Shown: piece by piece, positions 1 to 5,370 of the stretch
How the letters are laid out: every line of letters begins with the position of its first letter
Numbering within the stretch: position 1 is the first letter of the stretch
The notes under the pieces: generated by a model
What the model was told of the DNA's origin: nothing
The model's input: only the letters and a program-made list of their open reading frames with translations
Database searches by the model: none
Position numbers and translations under genes: made by a program
Assembly: GCA_003152595.1 (NCBI GenBank)
Contig: PMAM01000374.1
Coordinates: 1,076 to 12,448 of the forward strand
Direction: 5' to 3'
Source of the DNA: Acidobacterium sp.
GTDB lineage: Bacteria; Acidobacteriota; Terriglobia; Terriglobales; Acidobacteriaceae
Length of the DNA: 11,373 bases

Positions 1-417
1 TACTCCGCCGCCGGCCATCCACCGCTTCTCTGCTGGCGGCAGGGCAGGCTGGACCGGATCGAAAGCAATGGCCTCCTGATCGGGGTCATCCCGGAACCCG
101 ACTATCCCGTCTGCGAGTTTTCCCTCAACTCGGGCGACCGGTTCCTGCTTTACACCGATGGCGTTGTTGAACCTGAGAATGCGGCGAGCGAGTCCTTTGG
201 CGACAGCAGGCTGGAGGAGGTCGTTCGCAGGAATCAGTCGGAGTCACCCCTGGAGTTGTCAAATCAGATGATGACAGAGATCCGGCGGTGGCAACCTGCC
301 TCCATGACGCAGCAGGATGACATCACGCTGATCGTCGTGGATGTTGCCCAGTCACGCCGGGGTTCTCCCGCTGCCGACGTTGAAACAATCGGTTATAAAG
401 CGCATGTTTCAGCGTGA
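1..417 (+). CDS. PP2C/SpoIIE-family serine phosphatase, C-terminal part (5' end outside window)
   Basis: Frame 1 is open from the first base to the TGA at 415-417 and gives 138 residues. They match the C-terminal half of the SpoIIE/RsbU-type PP2C phosphatase domain. A SAAGHPP motif stands at residues 2-8. YTDGVVE at residues 51-57 carries a metal-binding Asp (D53). QQDDITLIVVD at residues 104-114 carries the last conserved acidic pair and strand of the fold. Proteins of this family dephosphorylate phosphoserine/threonine, often on anti-sigma antagonist proteins in partner-switching cascades, and usually carry N-terminal sensor domains (GAF, PAS, HAMP or response regulator). Those would be upstream and cannot be seen. 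The last ~20 residues after the domain are a non-conserved tail. The domain call is firm; the target is unknown, and no anti-sigma or antagonist gene follows. Confidence 0.85.
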   Translation, partial: YSAAGHPPLLCWRQGRLDRIESNGLLIGVIPEPDYPVCEFSLNSGDRFLLYTDGVVEPENAASESFGDSRLEEVVRRNQSESPLELSNQMMTEIRRWQPASMTQQDDITLIVVDVAQSRRGSPAADVETIGYKAHVSA

Positions 418-450
418 ATCGTCAGCAGTCCGTGGGTTGGATTCGTAGGG

Positions 451-489
451 CTCAATCGGTGAGCACACCATCACCGAGTCACTCATTGA
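451..489. repeat. Imperfect inverted repeat downstream of the phosphatase gene
   Basis: TCGGTGA at 456-462 pairs with TCACCGA at 471-477 over an 8-nt loop. An outer pair, CTCAAT at 451-456 and ATTGAG at 484-489, can lengthen the structure with an internal loop. No T-run follows, so it is not a typical rho-independent terminator. It lies 34 bp after the phosphatase stop and could end that transcript or be part of the repeat-rich segment that follows. Confidence 0.4.
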
Positions 490-528
490 GGACCAACACC
501 AGGGGTGCGAACGGATTCTGGACGTGTT

Positions 529-614
529 ACCGGCAAACCGGAACATTGGAACCGTGATTCTGGACGCGTCTGCGACACAGTCGTTCCCAAGCGCAGTCTG
601 ACCGCAATCGATGG
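529..614 (+). repeat. Imperfect ~86-bp direct repeat, copy 1
   Basis: This segment aligns with 2557-2644. The best part is a perfect 20-bp match, 542-561 with 2570-2589 (starts AACATTGGAACC). The repeat then continues with mismatches and a small length difference through AGTCGTT to CTGACCnCAATCGATGG. By eye about four fifths of positions agree. Both copies have the same orientation and lie upstream of plus-strand genes: this one before the GH51 gene, the other before the metallo-hydrolase gene. It may be a relic of a mobile sequence, a dispersed repeat family, or a duplicated leader region. Confidence 0.8.
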
Positions 615-2290
615 CGTTCAGCGCACTACAAGTTCAGCGCACTACAATGGGTGGCGAACCTTTTCTGTACAGGGAGATCGCCATTCAAGCTGACCCCGGC
701 AAGCTCAATCTGACTCGGCGGCAATTCACGCGCGGAAGCGCCGCAATGATTCTCGGTTCCTCCAGCCTGGCAACAAAACTCTGGGCACTCGATGCAGGCG
801 CCGCCGTCGCCGGTGAGTTGACCGCCGACTTATCCGCTCCCGGCACTCCGTTCAACCGCATGATCTTCGGGCAATTCCTCGAACACTTTCAGCGCCAGGT
901 CTACGGTGGCGTGTTCGATCCCGGATCGCCTCTGGCCGACAAGCACGGTTTTCGCACCGATGTGATCGAAGCCCTGCGCGAATTGAAAGTGCCGATCGTG
1001 CGCTGGCCGGGCGGCTGTTTCGCCTCCGCCTATCACTGGCGCGATGGCGTGGGCAAGGACCGCCAACCGAGCTTCGATAAAGCCTGGGGCGTCGAAGACC
1101 CGAATACCTTCGGCACCGATGAGTTCGTAAAGTGGTGCCGCCTGGTCGGCGCCGAGCCATACATCTGCACCAATGCGGGAACGGGCACATCCGAAGAGAT
1201 GAGCAACTGGGTCGAGTACTGCAATCTGAAAAATGAGGGGCGCTACTCCCGCATGCGCGGTGCCAACGGGTCCCCGGAGCCCTTCAACGTTCGCTACTGG
1301 AGCATCGGAAACGAGAATTACCTCGGCGGCGAAATCGGGGCCAAAACAGTGGAGGAGTGGGGGCCGCTGGTCCGTGAGTCCGCCAAGATGATGCGGGCCG
1401 TTGAAAGCGACTTGCAGATCCTGGCCGCCGCCACCGTCACCGGTAACTGGACGCCGCCGATGCTCAGGGATGCCGGCAAGTATCTCAACTTCATCTCCAT
1501 TCACGGCTATTGGGACGCGCTCTGGCAGCGTGGCACGCATCCCTCCGACTATCTGCATTGCATGGCCTTCTGCGAAGCTCCCGAGCAGCAGATTCAAGAG
1601 GCGATCGAACTCCTCAACCGGACCGGCTTCGGGGATCGGATCAGGATCGCCTTCGATGAATGGAACCTGCGCGGCTGGCATCATCCCGGCTTTCCCGGCG
1701 GGGGAGCCAATCAACTCGCTGAGATCAGCGAGCGCGATGAGAACGACCGCAATGAGACCTACACCATGGCCGACGCGGTCTTCTCCGCTTCCTTTCTCAA
1801 CGGATGTTTGCGCCAGGCAAAGTATGTCCAGATGGCGTGCATGGCTCCGGTCGTCAACGTGCGTGGGCCGCTCTTCGTTCACCCTAAAGGAATCGTCAAA
1901 CGAACTACCTTCCACGTTCTGAAGATGTACTCCGACCTGCTCCAGCCGAACGTCGTGGAGACCCGTATTGCCTGCGACCCGCTGCATGTGGAGCAGAAGA
2001 CGGTGCAGGCCCTGGATGCAGTCACCACCTGCAGCGACGACCGCAAGCGAGTGGCGATCGCTCTCGTGAATCGTCATCCCGAAGCGCCGGCTCGCTGGAA
2101 GATCGATCTGCGCGCTCCCGTGAGTCGCGATGATACCAGGGTGACGGTTCTATGCGGCGATTCACCCGATGCCTACAATGACGTGGCCCATCCCGCTCGT
2201 GTGGTTCCCCAGGTGATTCCGTGGAGGCCCGACACTCCGCACCTTGAACTGCCTCCGCATTCCATCGCCGTGTTGCAATATTCGGTCTGA
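611..2290 (+). CDS. Tat-exported alpha-L-arabinofuranosidase, glycoside hydrolase family 51
   Basis: The 559-residue product matches GH51 arabinofuranosidases, retaining enzymes that release terminal arabinose from arabinan and arabinoxylan. The acid/base Glu is E235 in GNEN (233-236). The nucleophile is E350 in FDEW (348-351). RWPGG (131-135) and the C-terminal beta-sandwich ending in LPPHSIAVLQ are also typical. A twin-arginine signal, TRRQFTRG at residues 35-42 followed by a hydrophobic Ala/Leu-rich stretch, points to export of the folded enzyme by Tat. The start is uncertain. ATG 611 lies at the end of repeat copy 1. ATG 647 lies just after a 16-bp tandem duplication. Neither has a clear Shine-Dalgarno sequence, and 647 would give a more usual Tat n-region. 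No sugar transporter or other glycosidase is adjacent, so the gene appears monocistronic. The family call is secure from both catalytic motifs; the exact substrate is inferred. Confidence 0.9.
   Translation: MAFSALQVQRTTMGGEPFLYREIAIQADPGKLNLTRRQFTRGSAAMILGSSSLATKLWALDAGAAVAGELTADLSAPGTPFNRMIFGQFLEHFQRQVYGGVFDPGSPLADKHGFRTDVIEALRELKVPIVRWPGGCFASAYHWRDGVGKDRQPSFDKAWGVEDPNTFGTDEFVKWCRLVGAEPYICTNAGTGTSEEMSNWVEYCNLKNEGRYSRMRGANGSPEPFNVRYWSIGNENYLGGEIGAKTVEEWGPLVRESAKMMRAVESDLQILAAATVTGNWTPPMLRDAGKYLNFISIHGYWDALWQRGTHPSDYLHCMAFCEAPEQQIQEAIELLNRTGFGDRIRIAFDEWNLRGWHHPGFPGGGANQLAEISERDENDRNETYTMADAVFSASFLNGCLRQAKYVQMACMAPVVNVRGPLFVHPKGIVKRTTFHVLKMYSDLLQPNVVETRIACDPLHVEQKTVQALDAVTTCSDDRKRVAIALVNRHPEAPARWKIDLRAPVSRDDTRVTVLCGDSPDAYNDVAHPARVVPQVIPWRPDTPHLELPPHSIAVLQYSV
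616..647 (+). repeat. Perfect 16-bp tandem duplication at the GH51 start
   Basis: GTTCAGCGCACTACAA occurs at 616-631 and again at 632-647 without mismatch or spacer. It lies between the two candidate start codons (611 and 647) of the arabinofuranosidase. Because 16 is not a multiple of three, gain or loss of one unit would put ATG 611 out of frame while leaving ATG 647 usable. Confidence 0.85.
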
Positions 2291-2713
2291 TCCAAGATCT
2301 GGAACCTGACCATTTTCGGGGGAAAATCGCGGAGACCGGAGGTCATGATCTGACAATCGGCAATTTCGTGGCACCGGTCGGAGAACTGGTACAGAGGTGG
2401 CCCGATTACGGTTTTCTGCCGCTCACGGCTATGACTCCGAATCGTCGGGATAACTGCTGAAAAACGGGCTTCACTCCAGCGATCTACAACCGCAGATCCT
2501 TCCGCCTCGCGATGGCTCAGCGTCAGGATGACAAGGTCTGTGGGGAGAGTCGTATCACCGGCAGACCGAAACATTGGAACCGTGATTCTCGACCTGTCTC
2601 CCACGGAGAGTCGTTGCCAGACACAGGCTGACCACAATCGATGGTACCTGGGTGGAGTCGGGGGGCGAGGATTGGTGCGCGCCTTCCACATGGGTTGGGC
2701 GTATCCTCCTGCT
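2291..2713. other. 423-bp intergenic region with hairpin and repeat copy
   Basis: I see no credible gene here. ATTTTC at 2312-2317 pairs with GAAAAT at 2322-2327 over a GGGG loop, without a T-run behind it. TGACC near 2308 and GGTCA near 2340 form an outer inverted pair. The last part contains repeat copy 2 (2557-2644). Reading frames across this stretch on either strand are short or overlap the flanking genes and match no family I know. A degraded insertion sequence is possible, but no transposase motif is visible. Confidence 0.5.
2557..2644 (+). repeat. Imperfect ~86-bp direct repeat, copy 2
   Basis: Second copy of the repeat at 529-614, same orientation, about 2.03 kb away and 70 bp before the metallo-hydrolase start. 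It shares the perfect 20-bp core at 2570-2589 and the CAATCGATGG end. Together the copies bracket the arabinofuranosidase gene. Confidence 0.8.
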
Positions 2714-3766
2714 ATGGTGCGGATGACGGTGCTGGCCAGCGGGTCAAAGGGCAACAGCACGATTGTCTCCAGCGCAACGACGCGGATTCTGGTGGATGCG
2801 GGGCTGAGCTGCCGCGAGTTGATGAAACGGATGCGCGCGGCCGGGGAGCAGCCGGAGGCTCTGGACGCGATCCTGATTACGCACGAGCACCAGGATCATG
2901 TGCAGGGGATGGCGGTGACGGCGCGGAAACTGGGGATCCCGGTGTATCTGACCGAGCCGACGCATCGGGCGTGGGTGCGGTGGATGACGCCGCAGAAGCG
3001 GATCACGTACGCGGAGTGGCTGGAGCAGCGGAGGGCCAGCGTTCAGCGTTCAGCGTTCAGCGTTCAGGAAAAGCAGGGAGCAGGGAGCAGGGAGCAGGGA
3101 GCAGAAGACGGCGTTCGGCGTTCGGCGCTCGGCGTTCAGGAGTGCGACCTGGCCAGCGTTCGTTGTTCGGCGGATGTGGGCGCTGAACCCGACCCGGAGG
3201 AGAAGGCTGCGGCTGAGGAGGCGATCACGGAGGCGGCGAAGGAGCCGCAGAGGGATCCAGCGGCGCTGCCGGCGGTGGAGTATTTCCGGGCGGGGAGCGG
3301 GTTCAGGATCGGGGATATTGCGATTACGCCGTTTACGATCCCGCACGATGCCGCTGATCCTGTTGGGTTTGTGTTTGAGGCCGATGGGGTGCGGATCGCA
3401 ATTGCGACGGACCTTGGCTATATGCCATCGAATGTGTCAGTGCAGCTGCGAGGCTGCGACGTGCTGATGCTGGAGTCGAACCACGATGTGGACATGCTGC
3501 GGGACGGGCCGTATCCCTGGTCGGTGAAGCAGCGGGTGATGTCGCGGGTGGGCCACTTATCGAACGACGCAGCGGCGGAGTTTCTGGCCAGAAGTTACGA
3601 CGGGGGCGCGGCGTACGTGGTGCTGGCGCATTTGTCGGAGAACAATAATTTGCCGGAGCTGGCGCGAATCAGCGCGGAACGGGCGCTGCGGGACCGGATG
3701 AGCCTGCTGGCCAACCACCTGTTACTTGCCGAGCAGGATCGGCCCCTGGAAGCTATTGTCCTGTAA
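2714..3766 (+). CDS. MBL-fold metallo-hydrolase, WalJ/YycJ-like, with repeat-rich insertion
   Basis: The protein begins MVRMTVLASGSKGNST, the usual N-terminus of WalJ/YycJ-type metallo-beta-lactamase-fold proteins, so I start it at ATG 2714 (350 aa), although the frame is open to 2528. Metal ligands are visible: HEHQDH at residues 57-62, D233 in ATDLGY, H257 in ESNHD, and a C-terminal H306 in AHLSENNN. GHLS (280-283) is also typical. The family comprises dinuclear-metal hydrolases, some with nuclease activity and linked to cell-wall or DNA-repair control in Firmicutes; the substrate here is unknown. Residues ~109-180 are extra relative to the compact fold. The first part (109-142) is encoded by heptamer arrays and is Gln/Ser/Arg/Gly-rich; the rest is acidic and Ala/Glu-rich. 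This insert sits in a loop between helices, so the active site is probably intact. ATG 2723 is an alternative start; no clear ribosome binding site was found. Confidence 0.85.
   Translation: MVRMTVLASGSKGNSTIVSSATTRILVDAGLSCRELMKRMRAAGEQPEALDAILITHEHQDHVQGMAVTARKLGIPVYLTEPTHRAWVRWMTPQKRITYAEWLEQRRASVQRSAFSVQEKQGAGSREQGAEDGVRRSALGVQECDLASVRCSADVGAEPDPEEKAAAEEAITEAAKEPQRDPAALPAVEYFRAGSGFRIGDIAITPFTIPHDAADPVGFVFEADGVRIAIATDLGYMPSNVSVQLRGCDVLMLESNHDVDMLRDGPYPWSVKQRVMSRVGHLSNDAAAEFLARSYDGGAAYVVLAHLSENNNLPELARISAERALRDRMSLLANHLLLAEQDRPLEAIVL
3034..3161 (+). repeat. Heptamer tandem arrays inside the metallo-hydrolase gene
   Basis: Three 7-bp arrays lie close together. AGCGTTC occurs four times at 3039-3066. 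GCAGGGA occurs four times at 3073-3100, followed by a partial unit. GGCGTTC occurs four times at 3110-3137, the third copy reading GGCGCTC. The block is bracketed by a perfect 11-bp direct repeat GGCCAGCGTTC at 3034-3044 and 3151-3161. The two copies start exactly 117 bp (39 codons) apart, so the block is in frame as a whole even though each unit is not a multiple of three. Confidence 0.9.
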
Positions 3767-3783
3767 CTGGACAGGTTTATAAT
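3756..3783 (+). promoter_or_regulatory. Sigma70-like promoter for the HxxxCxxC membrane protein
   Basis: TTGTCC at 3756-3761 and a perfect TATAAT at 3778-3783 are 16 bp apart. The -35 overlaps the end of the metallo-hydrolase gene. CCTGT/ACAGG form a small inverted repeat in the spacer (3760-3775), a possible operator. A start about 7 bp after the -10 would give a leader of ~80 nt before ATG 3872. Confidence 0.6.
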
Positions 3784-3871
3784 AGTTTGAAGCCGCCCCT
3801 TCGTTGGATTCTCACCTCAGGGCTGTCGGCCGGGCGTCGATGAGGTGAGGGGAAAATGAGGACCTGAAACA

Positions 3872-4327
3872 ATGAGCGACTGCACCGATTCGGTCGTTGG
3901 CGACATATTATCGAGCTGGCGTTACGACATTTCGGGGATTTCGCCCGAGATGCGCGTGGATTATGAAGAGCATCTGGCGAGTTGCGCCTTTTGCCGCGGG
4001 CGGCAAAGGCTGCATCGCACCATCGATGTCGCACTGATCACGCTGAGCACCCTGTGCATTGTGGCGTTTCTGCTGGCGCTGGCGGTGATCCACCACGTGG
4101 AGCCACTGCGGACGGCAGCCGTGGGGGTGCTGCATCTGGAGCACACGGCGGTGGTGTTGACGCTGCAGGCGGCTGCGGTGCTGGGGCTGCTGGCGTCGCT
4201 GGCGGCGTGGATCCTGGTGGCGATAGCGACGCCGGCGCCGGTGTACCTGACGGGCGTGGCAATGGAGCAGGCGCGGGTGCTGCAGGATCGAATTCCGGAG
4301 GAGTTGCGGAGCCGGCTGCGGGCGTAG
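3872..4327 (+). CDS. Two-helix membrane protein with N-terminal HxxxCxxC zinc-binding motif
   Basis: The 151-residue protein has a short cytosolic-type N-terminus with H34, C38 and C41 in the pattern HxxxCxxC. This is the zinc motif seen in ZAS anti-sigma factors and related zinc-finger membrane proteins. It is followed by two hydrophobic segments at about residues 52-74 and 92-120, and a charged C-terminus (MEQARVLQDRIPEELRSRLR). No sigma factor gene is adjacent, and true ZAS proteins normally have one transmembrane helix, so an anti-sigma role is only a possibility. ATG 3872 is chosen because GAGG lies about 12 nt upstream and the promoter at 3756-3783 precedes it. Two hairpins follow directly, making this a single-gene transcript. 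The exact function is not recognised. Confidence 0.75.
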   Translation: MSDCTDSVVGDILSSWRYDISGISPEMRVDYEEHLASCAFCRGRQRLHRTIDVALITLSTLCIVAFLLALAVIHHVEPLRTAAVGVLHLEHTAVVLTLQAAAVLGLLASLAAWILVAIATPAPVYLTGVAMEQARVLQDRIPEELRSRLRA

Positions 4328-4343
4328 AATTTTCGAGTTTGAG

Positions 4344-4378
4344 AAGGGTCCCGGAAATCCGGGACCCTTTTGATTTTT
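4344..4378 (+). terminator. Rho-independent terminator after the HxxxCxxC membrane protein
   Basis: AAGGGTCCCGGA (4344-4355) pairs completely with TCCGGGACCCTT (4358-4369), followed by TTTTGATTTTT to 4378. The long GC-rich stem plus T-tract, 17 bp after the stop codon, makes this a strong terminator. Confidence 0.9.
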
Positions 4379-4379
4379 G

Positions 4380-4403
4380 GGGGTTCCCGAAAGGGAACCC
4401 CTT
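4380..4403 (+). terminator. Second hairpin with GAAA tetraloop
   Basis: GGGGTTCCC (4380-4388) pairs perfectly with GGGAACCCC (4393-4401) over a GAAA loop (GNRA type). Only a weak T/C-rich tail follows. It starts within the T-tract of the preceding terminator, so it could be a back-up terminator or an RNA 3'-end stabiliser. Confidence 0.6.
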
Positions 4404-4521
4404 CCTGTTTCGGCAGTACCTTTGGGGGACGGATCGAGAGAGTGATTCTTGTCACATCCAGATTCCGGCAGCTTTGTCACCATGGACTTTGTTCCGAAAG
4501 CGCGTGGTGAATGAGCTGGCC

Positions 4522-4740
4522 ATGGTGATCGCGATCGATGCGGTTCGTTACAGCTGGGAACTGGAGACAACGGAAAGTGGGCGGACAGCGGTCGCCGATG
4601 GCGTTGCGGAGGGCGTGCAGCGGCAGGACTCGGAAGTGATGGCGCCAGCCCGCGGCGTGATGTGCGGGCTGCTGCTGGGCGGCGTTCTATGGGTTGGCCT
4701 GGTGGCCGGGGCGCGCGCGCTGCTGATGATGATGCGGTAG
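4522..4740 (+). CDS. Small hypothetical membrane protein, 72 aa
   Basis: The frame ending at TAG 4738-4740 encodes a 72-residue protein from ATG 4522; GTG 4504 and GTG 4507 are alternatives. The N-terminal two thirds are polar. The C-terminus (about residues 46-70, GVMCGLLLGGVLWVGLVAGA and onward) forms one convincing transmembrane helix ending in LLMMMR. GAG lies about 9 nt before ATG 4522, a modest ribosome binding site. The gene sits between two terminator structures (4380-4403 and 4765-4790), which supports it as an independent unit. The frame continues upstream, but that part only shadows the preceding gene and terminator. I recognise no family. Confidence 0.5.
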   Translation: MVIAIDAVRYSWELETTESGRTAVADGVAEGVQRQDSEVMAPARGVMCGLLLGGVLWVGLVAGARALLMMMR

Positions 4741-4764
4741 TCGAGAGTTCGGAGTTGAGGGAAC

Positions 4765-4790
4765 GGGCGCCAACGGGCGCCCTTTGCTTT
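4765..4790 (+). terminator. Rho-independent terminator after the small membrane protein
   Basis: GGGCGCC (4765-4771) pairs with GGCGCCC (4776-4782) over AACG, followed by TTTGCTTT. It lies 24 bp after the stop at 4740 and separates this gene from the convergent small gene on the minus strand. Confidence 0.75.
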
Positions 4791-4824
4791 GGGCCAGGAT
4801 GCCGGAATTTGGTCTGGGGGTCTG

Positions 4825-5049
4825 TCAGCGGCGCGTGTCGCCCGATCGCGCAGGGGAAGGGACGATGGCGGGGCCCTGCTCGTCCATGGCTTCGACGACG
4901 GAGTCGTCGGTGGAGGGCCGGCCGTTGCAGTCGCTCTTCGCACCGAGGGAGTTTTTGGCGCCGGCCGGCGCGGAGGGATCGGTGCTGGTCGAACAGGTGT
5001 CGGGAGCAGGGGGGGATGGTTGTGACTTCTGCGCATCGGTTTGGGGCAT
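4825..5049 (-). CDS. Small Ser/Pro/Asp-rich hypothetical protein, 74 aa
   Basis: On the minus strand ATG 5049 is preceded by GAGGAG with 6 nt spacing (plus-strand complement at about 5056-5061), the best Shine-Dalgarno sequence in this part of the window. The 74 residues (MPQTDAQKSQPS to SPARSGDTRR) are rich in Ser, Pro, Ala and Asp. There is no hydrophobic segment, and two cysteines are spaced far apart. The product looks disordered, and no family is recognised. The frame is open slightly further (start at 5073), but the ribosome binding site favours 5049. It is convergent with the small membrane protein gene and divergent from the tRNA. Low complexity means a chance frame is not excluded. 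Confidence 0.45.
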   Translation of the reverse strand: MPQTDAQKSQPSPPAPDTCSTSTDPSAPAGAKNSLGAKSDCNGRPSTDDSVVEAMDEQGPAIVPSPARSGDTRR

Positions 5050-5147
5050 GAGAATCTCCTCGGGTGCTTTCACTCCGGTGAGATGCGAGAAGCAGGGCTG
5101 GCGAGGGTCCGTGAGGCGGTTGAAGGGCGGGTAGCGCGAGCCCGGTT

Positions 5148-5156
5148 TGTTATACT
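5148..5156 (+). promoter_or_regulatory. Extended -10 promoter for tRNA-Phe
   Basis: TGTTATACT gives an extended -10 (TGn plus TATACT at 5151-5156) in a GC-rich background, about 77 bp before the tRNA. No convincing -35 is found at the usual distance. Confidence 0.45.
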
Positions 5157-5233
5157 TGCCGAGGTCGTTGGGTGAGCGCTGTTGTTGGTAGCTGCTCCTC
5201 GAACGGCTCCTATCCGTGCTGGAACCCTCCGGC

Positions 5234-5308
5234 GGCCAGGTAGCTCAGTGGTAGAGCGCGGCCCTGAAAAGGCCGGCGTCGGCGGTTCGATCCCGTCCCT
5301 GGCCACCA
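5234..5308 (+). tRNA. tRNA-Phe (anticodon GAA)
   Basis: All arms can be folded by hand. The acceptor GGCCAGG (5234-5240) pairs with CCTGGCC (5298-5304). The D stem is GCTC/GAGC. The anticodon stem CGGCC/GGCCG encloses loop CTGAAAA, with GAA as anticodon. The T stem is GGCGG/CCGTC with loop TTCGATC. Discriminator A5305 is followed by an encoded CCA. The gene is complete despite the adjacent integrase, as expected when an integrative element uses the tRNA 3' end as attachment site and restores it. Confidence 0.97.
5281..5308 (+). other. Probable left attachment site (tRNA-Phe 3' end)
   Basis: The integrase gene ends 63 bp after this tRNA and points towards it, the usual geometry for elements integrated at a tRNA 3' end. 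The core should lie in the T-arm/acceptor part. I looked for a second copy of this stretch to the right and found none within the window; the longest match noticed is CTGGCCAC near 7784, too short to count. The exact core and the right end therefore cannot be set. Confidence 0.5.
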
Positions 5309-5336
5309 CTAAAATCAACTACTTCCGCGATGGCCA

Positions 5337-5362
5337 GTGGAATCACTCCACCCGTGATCCAC
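5337..5362. repeat. Inverted repeat between tRNA and integrase
   Basis: GTGGAATCAC (5337-5346) pairs with GTGATCCAC (5354-5362), with one bulged A. It lies between the tRNA end and the integrase stop codon. It could be an integrase or excisionase binding site near the attachment core, or end the tRNA transcript (ATTTTATT follows about 5 nt later). Confidence 0.4.
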
Positions 5363-5370
5363 CCGCCATT

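Noticed and set aside
830..2077. 415-aa minus-strand open frame
   Set aside because: Entirely antisense to the GH51 gene, whose catalytic motifs are clear; a codon-bias shadow in GC-rich DNA.
2173..2760. 195-aa minus-strand frame across the GH51/metallo-hydrolase gap, considered as a transposase remnant
   Set aside because: No DDE, HTH or other transposase motif; both ends lie antisense to confident genes.
3034..3161. CRISPR array
   Set aside because: The repeats are contiguous 7-bp units without spacers, inside a gene; no cas genes are in the window.
3982..4740. 252-aa plus-strand frame
   Set aside because: Most of it overlaps the HxxxCxxC membrane protein in another frame as Gly/Ala-rich nonsense and crosses two terminators; only the last 72 codons look like a protein.
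5070..5318. Minus-strand open frame (82 aa) across the tRNA with a GIEPPTPAFSGPRSTTELPG-like sequence
   Set aside because: This is the well-known false protein produced by translating the antisense strand of a tRNA gene.
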